64,000 bases of DNA from Zygaena filipendulae (lineage: Eukaryota; Arthropoda; Insecta; Lepidoptera; Zygaenidae): contig OU015649.1 of the NCBI GenBank assembly GCA_907165275.2, forward strand, positions 10,756,001-10,820,000. The letters run 5' to 3'. The notes under the pieces are model-generated. The model was not told the origin of the DNA. It made no database searches and saw only the letters and a program-made list of their open reading frames with translations. Of the stretch, positions 1-15,230 are shown one piece after another. The position numbers were made by a program, and so were the translations under genes. Every line of letters begins with the position of its first letter. Position 1 is the stretch's first letter.

Positions 1-3000
1 TTGAAATTTTGTTCTGCTTTAAATAAGTGGTTATAATAATATATACAGGATGTAGTTTTTTACAAGGAACATATTCGAGCCCTAGATAATTCATACTAAT
101 AATAATATTATGTAGATAACAAGTAAAAATTCATAAAAGACAATAATAAATTACAGAAAACCTTAACTTGTAGATTTACGCTGGTGAATGATCTTTATAG
201 TTAAATTTTTGATGCGTCAGCGGCAATCCAAAGGCGTTGCAAAACCCTTAGAGTTTCTCTTCAGCTCATCGGCAACCTGCGCGCTCAATTTTTACGTATT
301 ATTTGTGGAAAATTGCGTCAAGAGTTAACGTTATGTTTTTATAATATATATTTGAGTTGAGAATCGAATATCTACTGAACACCCTCCTTCAATATATTGA
401 TTTTGTAACTTTACGCTCTGTATGAACATAAAGCTTTATTAAAGTTCCAAACTTAAATTCATAACAACGCTTTCGGAATACAATGTTTCGATAATTCCTC
501 AAACACATTAATCGCGTACAGCGTACGAACATAAACATTTATAACGTAATTCTGTTTTAATGATCGCAAAATAACATTTGCAGGTCGCTCGCGAAGAGAT
601 GTAAACTGTTTTAATTGCTGCGCTCGAGCCGAACGGCGCGACCCGCTACCGGCGTCGAATCAACACCTCCGATCCAAATTGGTATATAAACATTGAGCAA
701 TAAACGAGAGTGCCTTTTATGTTATACATTATAAAGTTCTCTCGAATATTAACGAATGCAAAGTTGGGCAAATTTGCCTCAGCGAAGCGAAAATGCTATG
801 CAGATGGCGGGGTTAAGGCATAGACAGGTAGGTTGCGGTGTAGGTGTACGTGTATGACGGGGAGGGTGGTAAATGCAGTCGGTCGGAGCGCTAACGTCCG
901 CGGGGTGTTGCGGGACGGGGTGCGGGCCGGGGTGCTGGGGAGCAGACGTCGTCGAGGAGCGTCGGAGGCTGCGATCGATGGAGCGCGGACACGCCTCGCG
1001 CACGCCGCACCGCCACGCTGCGCCGCGACGCCGACACCACTATACAGTATACACCCGCTACACACTCGTTGCCGGTGAAATAAGAAACATAGGACTCGCA
1101 CTTTGCGCTCCAAAACGATCCAGGGTAAATTTTACCCAGGTATATTCGAACAGGCTTGGAAAACGCCCATGTCATTTTGACGTGAAAACTTAAATAAAAA
1201 AAACACCACAGTTCAAAGTAATAAACATAGTTTAACTCGATTTTATTTCTTTGAACTGAAGTTTGGCTTTTAAATTACCTCTTATTTGTCGAGTCTGAAA
1301 AATTTAAGCAGTCTGTGCAGGCATTTATAGCGCTTATTATCAGCCATAAAAAATTCAAGAATAGAAGGTTAACTCTTTTCAACCGAATTTTTCCAACTCT
1401 TGCCTTAGATTAAGAACTGTTACGACGCCTAAATTAACAAAATAGATTTGATATTCAAAAACAAACACGCAGACTGAGACGTTCGTTCAGATGGTATTCC
1501 AAAAGGTACACGAGACTGCGGCCTGTCAAGACGTGATCCAAATGCGACGAGCGTGTTAAACGACTGTATTGTACGCCGCTGTCACTCACGCGGACCGGTC
1601 GTTCCATTCGCCCCGTGCGTCGCGCGTCGGTAACATCAACCCACTTTTCTACACACAAAAATGATCACGAAATTTTATTAGGAACCGATAAATATACCTA
1701 TGATAAATGAGCAGTAAGCACCGATACGGGGATAGATGACGATTTATCAAACTATATTTTTGAAGTATAACTTCTTTAGGTGCGACTAAAGGGTAACAAC
1801 ATACTTAGATGATGTAATCGTGACGGAAACATGACGCTAGTTTCCGTCCAGTTAGATACTTTTTTATTTTGGTTTATTCGTCTTACGTATCTGTCAAAGT
1901 GTTGAACAAATACTTAAACCGCCCCTAAAGGATATACACACAATTTTTTTAATCTAAGAGGCTTTAAAAATTATAAGCTAATAATTGTAAGAACAATAAA
2001 CACTACATAATTTGAAGATAATAATATAAAAAGAAACTCTATAGCTAAGAAATCGGTAGGTAATAAAAAAGGAAACTAAGAAAGAAATCGATTCGTCTTA
2101 TCGTTATACATCTAAAATCTTGTCAAAACGGTTAGCTAAGCGCGGGATTAGACGACGAGACGAGTACAAAACGAGCGACGTGTCACTTCAGCCTATCCCG
2201 ACGTACCGTTCACATGAGCTCACACCAACTTCCGCTAGAGACATAAGAAACACAACTTTACAGTAGTGAGAATAGAGTTCATGATTACCGAACGCATGCT
2301 AGGTGTGGCACGGTAATAGTTTTATTATAAAGTGACGATCAATTTGAATTCCAGAGGACGCTGATCCGTCACCGATAAAGCACTTTAGCAGCATTTGGTG
2401 ACAAGTCGACTGCCCGCTTGTAATCCCGAAGATTACAGTTTTTTTTTTCTTTTTCTTCAAAAGCAATAAAGACATTTTAATTCTTAACGTCAACTCACAC
2501 GCAACTGTTTTATGTTTACGTTCGTTAATTCTAGGTTAATTTTAATTTTTATGTAGACAATGAATGCTTCAGCTAATACAGAGGTTGTAGTTAATATGAA
2601 TAATAAATCTATAAATTCTTTATCTTCTGACAGAAGCATCGTAATTTAATTTTATGCAAATAAAAGGGAAAATAATAATTACTTTAATAATTTTCTCCCG
2701 GTTATGGTCAGGAGAGCATCACATAATGAAGGGAGCGAGAGACCTTCGTGACAGGGACAAACGCCTGTATAATGCATATAGGTACATACCTACTATTTAT
2801 TCATACATGGAGAAGTAGAGTATAATCTTTGTAAACTTAATCCCACGTGAGAAATGTTCCAGTCAGTTAATAACAGGCACAGTTATGTTCTTATACTCAT
2901 AGGTTCAATACGGCTAACCACATATAAATGTGCAACTAAAATTAACTATAAGAAATGGCAGGCAAGGCCAAAGTTTAGATCCATCGATTTTTTACAAAAG

Positions 3001-3041
3001 CACAAATAGACAGAGAGAAAATGTTACAATTATTAGTTACC

Positions 3042-3199
3042 TACTAACTGTTCCCTGCGTTAATTTCGAAGTTCCCGCAAGAATTTCGGAATAAAAGTAG
3101 CAGCTATGTACGTTTCTGTGCCCCTGACAACATTTATACAAAATTTCATGATAATCGGTTGAGTGGCTAAGGCGTGAAAGCATAACAAACAAACAAACC
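3042..3199 (+). repeat. CCGCGG-type lepidopteran interspersed repeat, old copy
   Basis: Degenerate copy: CTAACTGTTCCCTGCGTTAA, GAAGTTCCCGCAAGAATTTC, 'aaaatttcatgataatcggt', ending in a (CAAA)n tail. Confidence 0.7.
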
Positions 3200-6100
3200 A
3201 CACTCGTATTTGTAATATTGGATGTCAGTTTAGCATTGTTGGTTGTGTAGGTAGGGAAACAAGCGAAGGAAAGTGCTGGACAGTCGCAACTGGCGCAGGA
3301 CACGCAATATCGGGGCATAAAGTGCTACCGAGCTCGTTAGGTTATTAATTAAGCATTATCCAGTGATGTGGATGACATGCTGACAGTGAGGCCAAATTCA
3401 GTCACACAGATAAGTAGACACGTAATAATAATACGTATAATATGAAAAGAGTGGTTCCTTCTATCACTTTTACTGAACTATTGGTTCTCATATGAGAAAT
3501 ATAAGGTCTAAGTATTAAGGTGTTCAAGCACCTCTAAAATCATAGATTACTGTAGGTAATAGTAATATTACAGAAATTGAAAAACTATATCTGATAGACA
3601 TGGATTTCACCTGAGGTTTACACCGCGTGAGTTTTGGGGCTCTTTCTAGAACTCTAAATAGGTATATATCCTATGGGATACTATGTAAGTGTAAGAATCG
3701 GTTTAGTACCTAGTCCCGGAGATTACACCTACGTCCAAACTTACAGACTTACACACCTTTATAATAATATATCCTTTATAATATTAGTAGGGCATGGTTT
3801 TAAAAAATTTGTGGACCACAGTTAATTTATTTTCGATTTCGTTTTGTTAAGAACACCACTAGGTACCTACTAAACGCATCAATCTCTTAATGTGACATAC
3901 AGTATAAACATATGTTATTTGTGAATAGAAAATGTCAGACTCATTCGATAAACCTTTAAATGATCGTTTAGCCGAAACCGTTTAACTCTTTTACAAATGT
4001 TTTAGAAACGCGTTTATAGCTACTTAGTCCCCGGATTATAGTGGAGATAGCGTCAGTTTTGTTTCAGTTGATCATTTGACGAGACAGCTTGCACCTGTAA
4101 AGGAATTGAGTCGCCCATCTAATGCATCCGAATGTTAATGAGGTGACCGGCAGACTGTCGCCCGGGCGCGGCGAGGGCACGTGGCATCCTACTGGCACCA
4201 CGCACCGCTTCAGTAACCCGACGCTCCACCTGTCCCGTCCCGATATGAAATAATTTTTATTTACGAAGCCCTCCACAGATTATGAATATTTCGTTGTCGC
4301 TATCGCGTCCATCATCGAACCGCATATTAAGTTACCGCGCGTAGAATTATTTACTTGTATCGATGGCGCGTGTAAATTATAACGCAACATATTTTATGTT
4401 TTTCAAACATTCGTTTGCTTGAAATCGAGAACGGTGTTAAAATATTGTCAGCTTCAAGCAGTATTATTAACTACATACTGAAATTCCTGTTGTAACTATT
4501 AGTTTTTACTCTGTGTTTAGTAAAAGTTGTTTCGTTGCTTAATATTACGGACATGTTATGTGTAGCGATTGCTGGAAATAATTTACCTAAGTTTGATTTA
4601 TTTACGTTTTCGCCAAGACAACATTAGACAGTATATTATTGTGCATAATGAACAAGTCTGGCGAGCGGTTGTACTGTCTACGGCCACGGCGCAGGTCATC
4701 AATCATGAACCCGCTCTCCGCCCCGCCGCCCCGCGGCCCCGAGCCCCCCGCCCGCCGCCCAGGGCGCCCCGTGACGAATGCCAACCCAAACACCATTGTG
4801 ACCGATGATACCACCCACACGCGGCCGCTCCGCGAAACACAACCGTGACACAGATGATAATATACGTACAAGACAAACAAGGGTTCCGTACATACGTATA
4901 CACATACTTAGTTTACTTAGTAAACCTATCTTGTGTAGAATCTTATAACTTCACAGATGTAAATTGTTATGTTATTTGTCAAACATTAATTACAAACTGA
5001 ATTTTAAAGTTCTAGAATACTACCGTATCAACTCTTACGTTAGCATTTTCTGAGCAAGTTTATAAATCCAGTGACGATCGCCAAGCCATATAAAAGAGAA
5101 ATCTTAAAGCTTGGAGTTGTCGTGATACCAAAGTTACCCGTATTTTCTCATTTAAATTGCTGTTCTAAGAGCACATCTAGGATGTCCTATGAATCAATTT
5201 CGGTGGCAAGCTGACAACTTGCCACATTTTATATTCCAAAAAGAAAATTTTAAAATTTAAAGAAGTTCATCTTTATTTTGTTATCATTACGCGTGACTTC
5301 AATAAAAAAATATATGACACGGATCTCCAAAAACTAAAAATGTTCGTATGAATAAAACTTGTTTAGATGCAACCACGTTACAGAACTCAAAGCTTAATGG
5401 TGTGCTCGTGCAAAAAGGTCCTTTGTAATTGTCTATTGACACAATCTTTTCAACGACCACGACTACAGTATTGTCTCGGTAATTAATGGCCGTTGGCACC
5501 TTGCTCTGAGGAAGTTGTCTTCTCAGAAGCCCTCCCGTTGAGACCTGTCTTATCAAATGAAAAGTTTGTAGTTGTAAATGGTTCGATATATTACCACACA
5601 AGGAGTTTATTGAAAAAAATACTTACAAATTATAATAATATAAGAAAATAGGTATATAGTCACCAGCAGCAATATGTATTAACGTTAGTGAGTCTTTGAC
5701 TTTGAACCTCTATTCAATGACTGTCAAAAGTAGGTGCATGTCAACGTATTTCTGCTACTTATTTTACTACAAATACATACATACAACTGATTTTTCTACC
5801 GCAGTTTCACACGCTTCCTTTTAAGGAATGAATGACACGAAGCATTGAAATTTTTCATTTGAGAAATACTACAAATACTGATTTCCATGACTTTACTTGA
5901 AAAACTAACAGTAAAGGTACAAAGTTTCGACTTCCTTTTCGTGTCATAAAGGATTGAAGTTCCAAAAACCCAAGTGCTTCCTTTCTTGTGGAAAATCACA
6001 TATTTATATACCGGTTATACAGCGGCTTGGTATGTGCATTGATGAATAAGTTAGTCAATAAAATATTTTTTGTAGATTGATAGATAAAATGATAATAGAA

Positions 6101-8999
6101 GACATTTGATATCTTTACCAAAATTTGTAACACCTCATAACAGTATGTTAAAACTCTGAAACCCAATAGGGAAATTAATTTAACATCATAGCTTTGAATT
6201 TAATCAAGCGTCTACATCGAGAATTGTAGAATTAATTGGCTTATCGCGGGCCCTCATTGATTTTGTAAGGCGATCCGTTTTAATTACCACCGCCGCTCAT
6301 TTGCCGTTGATTGGCTAGCAATTCTACATATACCTACGTATGCAAATTATAGAAAACTTCATACTATGCCTATACATTATAGGCTCAGGCACAGGATTTA
6401 TGAGTCTAGTACAGAAAATGATAAAGCTCCACACGCATTCAAAAGTCTTTCTTTTATACGTTTTAGTAGAATTACAGGTCCGTGAGTAGAACCTTTAAGT
6501 GGTCCTTCGGTTAAGTTATACATAAGTAATACATTGAAATAACTTTAACACTAAAAGCTAACAATGGTATGGGAGGAAAGAATAATTGCTTTTTACCTAA
6601 GTATTGTATAATTTTGTGTCGTAAAAAGGGCAACATTTATATTGACGTTCGTTGGTGAGCATATGTCGTGGGTTTACTATTCTGGTTAATTGAGAGTCGG
6701 CCAGCCGAGATCGACATCGACACTTGGCACACAGACTATGTTTACATGTGTATTTGTCAGATCCCCGTAATGCAATTAATATTTTTATTTAATTTTTTTA
6801 TTAGCTTGTCTCAACGTTTAACTTTACAGCTAGCTAGGGACTTAAAATTACGTTCAATAAGAAAAAAAATTACACTAATACTGAATGTGATTATTTTCCA
6901 AATGTGTTTTTACAATCATAATTTATTATTATTCAACCTTTTTCAACATAAATAATATGCACGTAAAAGTAAGTTAGTCCTTGTTTAAACTAAATTTCAT
7001 ATACGTGATCGCTAATAATGATGAAGTTATAATATTGATGGATTCCATCGCAATTCGAACTACCCCAATGCCTAACATGGGAACAAAGTTATCAATAATA
7101 ATCACGACTCCGTTAATCGCCCGGGGCGGACGTCGGTCGGCGTACTCATAATAAAGATATAATATCGCCGGTGGCATGCTCTCCGGAGGGTGACGAATCG
7201 CTCCTCCGATTAACTCTTAAACGACAAATAGAGCAACTCCCTACCCACGTCCCCGTTCGGGGGAAAACTAAGCCACAAAGTCCAGCAATTATCCGGAAGA
7301 ACGTTCCGCATACCGCTGTCCCCCTCGCACTCTACAAGCCGATGCACATCTCCGCAAAAACTGTCTGAAAACCGAAATTTTCCTTGCGCCCGACGGGTGA
7401 TAATATTTCTTCCCTCTCACTCCCATTAAACACACCGTAAACGCTTTCCTTTTTTCACGCCCTCGCTCTAATAGAAAGGCAAATTACGAGCTTACGGGCG
7501 CGGACGGGTGGCGATGTACGAAACCGCCGCGGTCGTGCATCGTGCGTCCCGCTCGCTCTTGTCACCCGCCATATTTCCACACCGTTCGGGAAAACAGGGG
7601 TCGTGTACGTGAACTCTAACATCAAATGCGTGTACCTATCGTGCACTTAGGTACAATTACTATCTATTGTAAGCCTTTACAATACAAACTCTAATCACAG
7701 TACAGGTATTGACTTTGTAGAGTAGGTATAGTTATTGACTCCTAAAAGAGTTACAGTTTATAAAATTATCTTGATTCTTGATACGCTTTTACTTGACTAC
7801 TTGTAGAAAAAAAAAAGATTAATTGAAGCATAAATCGTGCGATGTCAGTCAAAATGTATTTCAAAAATTATCGACGCAAACTTCCATGCGACCGTACGTT
7901 CTTTCTTTTGTATTTTTATGTTCATTGTGCCGTTACAGCAACCGGTTTTAATGAAAACCAACAGAATGCGTGTAACTGACATTCCTATTACGTATATATG
8001 TCATTTCATTTGCAGATATTTGAAATTTTGAGTTGTTGATGTATTTTTAAAACTTGACCAAAATACTGAAGTCTGCATATCACGCTCTACATAACATTAA
8101 CCTCTACATTTTTTTCAATAAACTTCGGTAATATATATTTTTTCATATTACTACTCATTTATTGGATTACTACGTATTAATTGGTCCACTTCTTTTCATT
8201 GAAGTCACTCGTTTAATAAATATATCAAGTTTTGAAGTATATCTTTATAGCTATATCTGCTAAGTGTAGTTTCGGTTAAAGCATTGATAACGTCATAAGC
8301 GTGACGGAAAACGTGCAATCAATTTCCGGCGAGATTTTTACTTACGACTTTTTTTTATTGTGTTCTTTCACTATATTGAAGGAGTTTTACTACAGGCGTA
8401 AAGGTAACCACCACATACCACTTTTCCACAATTTTTTTGTAAATAAAAACTATTTTTTTTTATACCTACTTATATTTTTTTTGTAATTTTTTTTTTGAGA
8501 TCATTTTAAGTTTATCTAACACAAAAAAATTACAAAATATCTTTGGGTGCTTTTCCCAGCGCACCATCAGCCCTGAGTGAGTTGTACAGGAACAATAAAA
8601 CATCGACGGAACAAAGCGGCGACTGACGAGCGTTTCGCGTGACGTCACTCATACAATTTTTATTTGATCAAAAAGACGACAAGTATAGTGTGCGTACCCT
8701 AAATGAGCCGAAATCTATACGTAAAATAAATTTGTAATACACCGCGCAGGGTAATTGTATATACATATATATTCAAAATAAATAAAATAAGTTCGAACAG
8801 TAACTTGAAGTAAAAGTTATCATCTAGGACCAGAGTCCCTGTCAAAACCAATCAAACGAGCCCCAACTAGTTTCGGGTTTCATCGTTTAATTACAAAATT
8901 GTCATGGCCATCTTCCGGCTCCATCATCAGATCAGCTTGATGTCATAATAATACTGCATTGTCATCATTTAAACTTGACTTCTAAGATTTTATTATAAT

Positions 9000-9367
9000 A
9001 CTAGCTGTGCCCCGCGGTTTCACCCGCGGTAATTTCGGAGTTCCTGGGGGAATTCCAGGATAAAAAGTACCCTATGTCCTTCTCTGTACCCCTGATAACG
9101 TGCATGCCAAATTTCATCCAAATCCGTTCAGTCGTTTTTGCGTAATTGAGTAAACGAATGCGAGGATAACAACTCGAAAACGCATTTTCATCAGACTTGC
9201 TTCAAATTTATCGTCACTGCTCAGCTCCTATGTGTCTTAACATTATGTTATATAGCCTATAACCTGCCCAGGAGTATGGACTACAATCGTACCAAGTTTG
9301 GTTAAAATCCCTTCAGTAGTTTTTGACCCATGCGAGCACATACAGACGGACAGACAGACAGACAATA
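9000..9367 (+). repeat. CCGCGG-type interspersed repeat, long copy
   Basis: Starts ACTAGCTGTGCCCCGCGGTT, continues with GTTCCTGGGGGAATTCC and 'ccaaatttcatccaaatccg', then a second module with 'ccaagtttggttaaaatccc', and ends in (GACA)n at 9349-9364. Confidence 0.85.
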
Positions 9368-11807
9368 AATTTACTGATTGCATTTTTGGCATCAGTATCG
9401 ATCACCATTCATCCTTCAATATTAATTTTGAATATATATTCAATGTACAGAATTGACCTCTCTACAGTTTTATTATAAGTACCTAATAGATAATAGATAA
9501 TAGATTGTACATTATTACAAGTGAAGCTAATATAAATTGTGTAAATAATAAAAATTACCCCTCATTTTTTTTTTTTACAGAAATATAATATATACTCGTA
9601 ATAAGTCACCGAACGCGAATTTTGGAATTTTTGTTTGTCTCAGCGTATACATACATATATGCAGCTAAATGAAACCTAGCATGGACACCTATAGTTCATT
9701 AACTTAACATTTACAATAATAATTTAATTCCGTTACAAGGGAATACCGAATCACACGCGAGTGAAACCCCGAGCACCAACTAGTATTTCTATTGTACTAG
9801 GTAGTAAAGTCATACACTCGTGTAGACGCGTGAAGAAAGATACGTTCAACTTGTACAACGCGCTATGTTCAAACAATCGATGTAAAGCAATTTATTATAA
9901 TTGAGTATGATTAATATGTCTTCAATTTATTATTAAGTTGTCAATTTCAATTGTCTTTACTCACACACACTATAATTAATATTATTACCTGGAAATTCCC
10001 AAGCTCAATAAGCTGAGCGAGGTTACGAAACATACCTATATCTTATCAACTATCAAATAGCTAGTACAAGTTGAACAGATTCTTGAAAAAATATCGTTCC
10101 ACCCAGTTTAACCCCTTTGATCTTATTCGTTCGGGATTATTATCCTCAAAACAATACATTTACATAAAAACTACTTTATGTCCTATACTATGGCTTTAAC
10201 TTTTGTATTTAAAATACTAGTACATATAAAAATGTATTTCGAAAATGAAAATTAGTTTAGCCATTTTGGGAGTTGAGCGGTAAAAAACACACACACAAGA
10301 CTTCGGATTTATAATAATAGTTAGGTTGTATTGTGATTGTGGCGTCAAATTGCATAGTTTTCGATTTTCCGAACAAATATTCGGTTTTATGAGTCGGTAT
10401 AATGAGCTCGCGCCACTGGATTGCGGGCTAGTTGATACGAATGACCGTCATTTTCGAGTTATCGACTTAACACCACCACGGAAATGGAAAATAATGACTT
10501 CATCGCCGGCCCATACCGACAATAAATATAATTTTGTCGCATTAGATGTCATTTGTACGAAAAACTATACGTCTCGCGTGGCCAAGTCGTTATTGCCAGC
10601 CCCACAATGCGCTGGTTAATAACCAAGTCACTCGGAACACACGCCATACTTATTCCATATTGTGTAATTTCTGAAAGAGCTATTATTGTCAAGGCCAAAA
10701 CTGTTGTCGAAAAATTATTGCCATTTTAATCGACTTAAGTTATTCGTTGCGGAGATTAGTTTCCCTTTTAATAATGATTACGATCAAAATATTACTAAGG
10801 TTGAATTAAGCATTTGAAAATTTCGGTCGCATCTGCCGCATCTCCAATTAAGTTTAAGCACTTCTTAACTAACCCTAACTTCCGCAATATGATTTATTGG
10901 AGGACTTTTTGTTAAACGTGTGTCGAGTCGGCCACCCGGAGTCGAGTTTAATGTAATTTATTCGTGACAAGGAATACATATGAAAATTGAACACGCCGAA
11001 TAAAAAAACGATACTCAGTGTGAGACATTAGTTTACTTACTTCTATCCCCGATTTCGGATATGAAATAGATAGAGAGGGAAAGTTGTACGCTTTTTACGC
11101 GTAATCTTTTGCCCAAAGCGTTCGTTGGTGGTATGATTAAAAAAGTGTCACGGTACAACTGGCTTGCGTGGAGTGGATTGGATTGCTTCCGTGTGTCGCT
11201 GCGTTGCGTGCCGTCGACCGCTGACGAAACAACCCCAATTAGTAGCCCAGATGACAACCGCACCTCGGCGAACGCATTTTTACCCACACCCTTTCAGTAC
11301 ATAAAAATACCGTACATCCATTCTACATTTTTAATCTTTAAATAAAAATTCAAACAAATTACATTTCTGCTTCAACAACCCTTAGTCGTAAAGGACCGAG
11401 AGAACATTAAGTATTACTATTAACAAATAATAAGTAATAATAAAATAACATAAAAAACATAAAAATTAACATAACATAATATAAAAATAAGTTAAAAAAC
11501 TATAACGAAGTAAACTGTTCTATCTATAGTATAATATATGTAATAATTGTATGTAGTAAGTATATCCCACGTTTGCTTGGTTTCCACGACACAAGCTAAT
11601 AATAGCTTACTGAGGGATCAAGTAGATCTGTGTTGTGAAGTGGATTATTATTATTATTAATATATAACTAGATACAACCAACAATAAGTAGGTATAGGTA
11701 AAATGTATACTTATTATATTTCTTTCCGGGTTTATGAAGTGGAACTTCTTTGGAAGGAAAAAGTGACGGTTGCATTATATCTACTCGTTGTATATATAGG
11801 TATACAT

Positions 11808-12100
11808 ATAAAAATGAATCCCTCTTTCCCCTGGTCACGGCATCACGCGTGAACGTCTGGACCAATTTCACTAATTCTTTTTTGTTGTGTTTGTTATTGT
11901 GAGGGTAAGAAGAATAAAACAAGTTTGGAGTTCCTGCGGGAATTCCGGAACTCACGCGGGTGAATCTCCTAAACGGTTGGACCGATTTGGGCGGGATTTT
12001 CACTGCTAATTCGCTGGTCTTATAAGTTGTAAATTTGGCTTCTTTGAAGTTCCTGCGGGAATTCCGTAACTCACGCAGGTGAAACCATGAAGCACAGCTT
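11808..12100 (-). repeat. CCGCGG-type interspersed repeat, two stacked minus copies
   Basis: Two edges in the same orientation (GGAGTTCCTGCGGGAATTCC at 11928 and GAAGTTCCTGCGGGAATTCC at 12043), each followed by an 'actcacgc-ggtga' block. Confidence 0.75.
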
Positions 12101-15087
12101 ATATAGCAGCAGCTTACATAATATACTGTACTGTATAAGATTGTATATTTCGTAGTTGTGGTTGTAAGCGGCGTGAGACTGACGAAAGTTTGGGCACCGT
12201 CTGTTCGAATCCTACGGTCTTCCTAAGAATTTTGGAATAAAGTTACGGGCTAGGCGTACAAGGTACTTATACTTTATGTACGGCATACGAATCAGCTGAT
12301 TCGTAGCGTATTATGTATATTTGTGTACTTATTTTAACAATTGGTTATGTTTAACAGTTGTTATTTAATTAATATACTTATATCAAAAATTTTATCTACT
12401 TTCCGGATGCTATTAATTCATTTAATTGTATTTGTTAATCAATCAATCAACACACTGCGAAAGGAATTTCGTTCCAATCGAGTGTACCTCAACACGCATA
12501 TTTTTTTTACAAGTTTCACTTTTTCACTTCTTGCGCGTTTACACACTGATATACTCTGACGTTCTTCTTTTTCTGTATATTATACCTTGTACAATTATAA
12601 CTTATACATTGTATAATTAAAGATGAACAAACACAGCTGCATGGTTTATAGGCAAAGCAATAAATTCCTGGCCCCACATAATTATAATGGTCTCAAATAT
12701 GTATAGTAATTATGCATATAAACACAAGCTCAAAGTCGACGACAAAGTTAAAAAAGCGTAGTTTCATAATTTTTAAAATCATATTTCTGAAAACTTTGAC
12801 TTTACACTTTGAAAAAATATCAGTAAAATTTATCAGTAAATACGTTAGACACTCGACATTTTACCTGACACACTAGACATTTTATCCTTTATGTGTGACA
12901 CTCCTTATTGAGTAATTTGTTTTATAGAATAACCGGTTAGGTTATTACAAACATACCTAGATTAGTTTACGTATAACATACTCGAATGCGCTCTACAAAA
13001 CTTTTAATTCCGAAATAGGTGGTGCTTGGCTTCGACTCTCCCAACAGCGGATGTTTGTTGTTCAGTGGACGTTAACAGATGTTTTATAAACAGCGCTAAT
13101 CATGTAACACGAGTTTCTATTCTGGACGGTGGATAGAGGCGCGGTTGACGGCGAAGTGTCGGGCCGGCAACGGGTAGCGGTAACGAGCACCGGGTCGCGG
13201 GTCGCGGGTCGCGCTGGTGGACGTGGGCCCTCACAATACCTCATTTGGACGCACAATGCCGCCCCCTTGTGGCCCACTTCATTACGCGCTTATTGTAGGT
13301 ACCTATACCTATCACCTAACACACACCGGCACGCGTTATCAGAGTAACATAACCATCCGACAAAGGTATTTGACCCAATACGTGACGATCTACACCAAAT
13401 TAGAAAATTATAGGTACACGAGCATTAAAAACGAAATATTTTGGAAACCATCAGAAAGAATAACGGAATAACGAAAAACACTCTGAAACAAGATGAAATT
13501 CACAATATCTTAATATAAAACGATTTTAATCTAATCTTTTTGCGTAAATCACTGTAATAAACGTTCCAATATCCAACGCGCAGAATCATTTGATACGATC
13601 GATCACTTACGTGTAAGGCATATTAAATCAATCATCTACAATGAGTCTACTTAAACGTAAATAATACGTATTCAAAGGGCAAATTAAATCGAATTGAACA
13701 TCGAACGTTCGGCTAATAATAGCCGAGATAATATCTCGTGAGTGCGAGGGGAATGGCAATGATGTCGCGATCGAGACGGCCACAATGCGCGTAGGAGTGG
13801 AGCTGACTGCGCGGCGGCGTGCCGCATGCGCCCGCGCACGCCACACAATGCCAAGCGCACAATGGCAAGCAAATTGTGCGTCGACAGCAACACAGAATCA
13901 ACCTCTTATTATAAATAAAGCTACAATGAAAGACAGTGTGTCGTCAGAATGCTTCCGCATTTCAAAAGAACGCTTAACGAGTTAGCAAAATCATATTTAA
14001 AATAATGTTTATTTATTTTTAGTTCCTTAATAGCAATCGTGGTGAACATAATATCATCATGATAGAATTCAAAACATATTTTTACTGTCTCTTTCGTACA
14101 CGCATCATGCGGTAACTACCTACTTGACTTATTTTAAATAGACTTTAGTTTTCTTTCGAGCCGACCTATCGGATGCATCATCCAACACAAAAAAGAGCTC
14201 ATAGGATTTCTGAACTTCAAGCGGGTGAAACTAAGGGCTCCACTTCATTGATCATAAAATTCGTTTCTCGCCGACGATGACCACTGTGAGCGGAATGATA
14301 ATTACCTCCCAGTCTATGAGATTCCCTAAATCACCCTAACCCATAATTACGCAATCAATCTCCGTCCTTCATCGCTCACAGCCTTTCATCAACAGCCAAG
14401 GCGTTTTTCATAATTACTCTAACTTTTGGATTATTTTTAAGATTTTTTAAGTGTTAATGACTATTAAACCAAACATTTAATTACAATCCTCTTTCGTCGT
14501 GAGTCTTTATAAAAACCATTATTTTAACAACTTCTGTCTGTCTATTTATATGTTTATACCTACTTGCATTTTTCTAAATCAGAAGCTCGGAGTTGGTATT
14601 AATTTGATTTATGTTTGGACATCTTTACAAACCGCCACCTAGTCCCAAAGTAAATAGAGTTTGAACTGTAGTTGCCAGAGAACTGATATAAAAACTACCT
14701 ATATAAGGTGAGAGCGACACTTATACTCTTCCTTATGGTTACGGTCATTCAAAGTGTCAGTGAGTATTAATGTGATAAAAATACAGAGATAAATACGTGA
14801 TAAGGCACGGCGTTTGCAAATCTTGACAGCAAGGCAGTTGCACAAGGGAACGGTAGCTGACAGTCAGAGGCGCGAGCGGGCGCTGCGTGGGCGCACCTCA
14901 TTGTGTGCCACCGCATTTTCTCTCATTGAGCAAAGTATAACCAGTAGCTGCCTTCTCTCAACATTAATCATCGTTTAATCGCCATATTAATGTACTTATA
15001 GGTATCTAGATATTGCTTAACCGGCAAGAGATAAAATGCGTAAAAATATAGAATACCTTAGTATTTGGTACTTAAAGGTACTATCTA

Positions 15088-15230
15088 CTAGCAACTGTTC
15101 CCCGCGGTTTCACCCACGTTAATTTTGGAGTTCCCGCGGAAATTCCGAAATAAAAATTACTCTATATGTACTCTCTGACTACGTGTATACAAAATTACAT
15201 CATGACCGGTTAAGTAACAAACCAACAAAT
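15088..15230 (+). repeat. CCGCGG-type interspersed repeat
   Basis: CTGTTCCCCGCGGTTTCACC, GAGTTCCCGCGGAAATTCC, ending in an ACAAACCAACAAATAAAC tail. Confidence 0.8.

Noticed and set aside
779..1193. Five overlapping frames of 74-106 codons on both strands
   Set aside because: Typical of a GC-rich stretch with few stops; no frame resembles the missing T-box exons or any known protein.
1825..1860. Minus-strand ATGTTTCCG reminiscent of the MFP that should follow T-box exon 3
   Set aside because: The next residues do not match the T-box (expected V/T-R-V-SFSG), and there is no acceptor at the needed position.
12150..12240. tRNA-like stretch with a B-box-like TGTTCGAATCC
   Set aside because: No cloverleaf could be closed and the A box is poor; at best a SINE relic.
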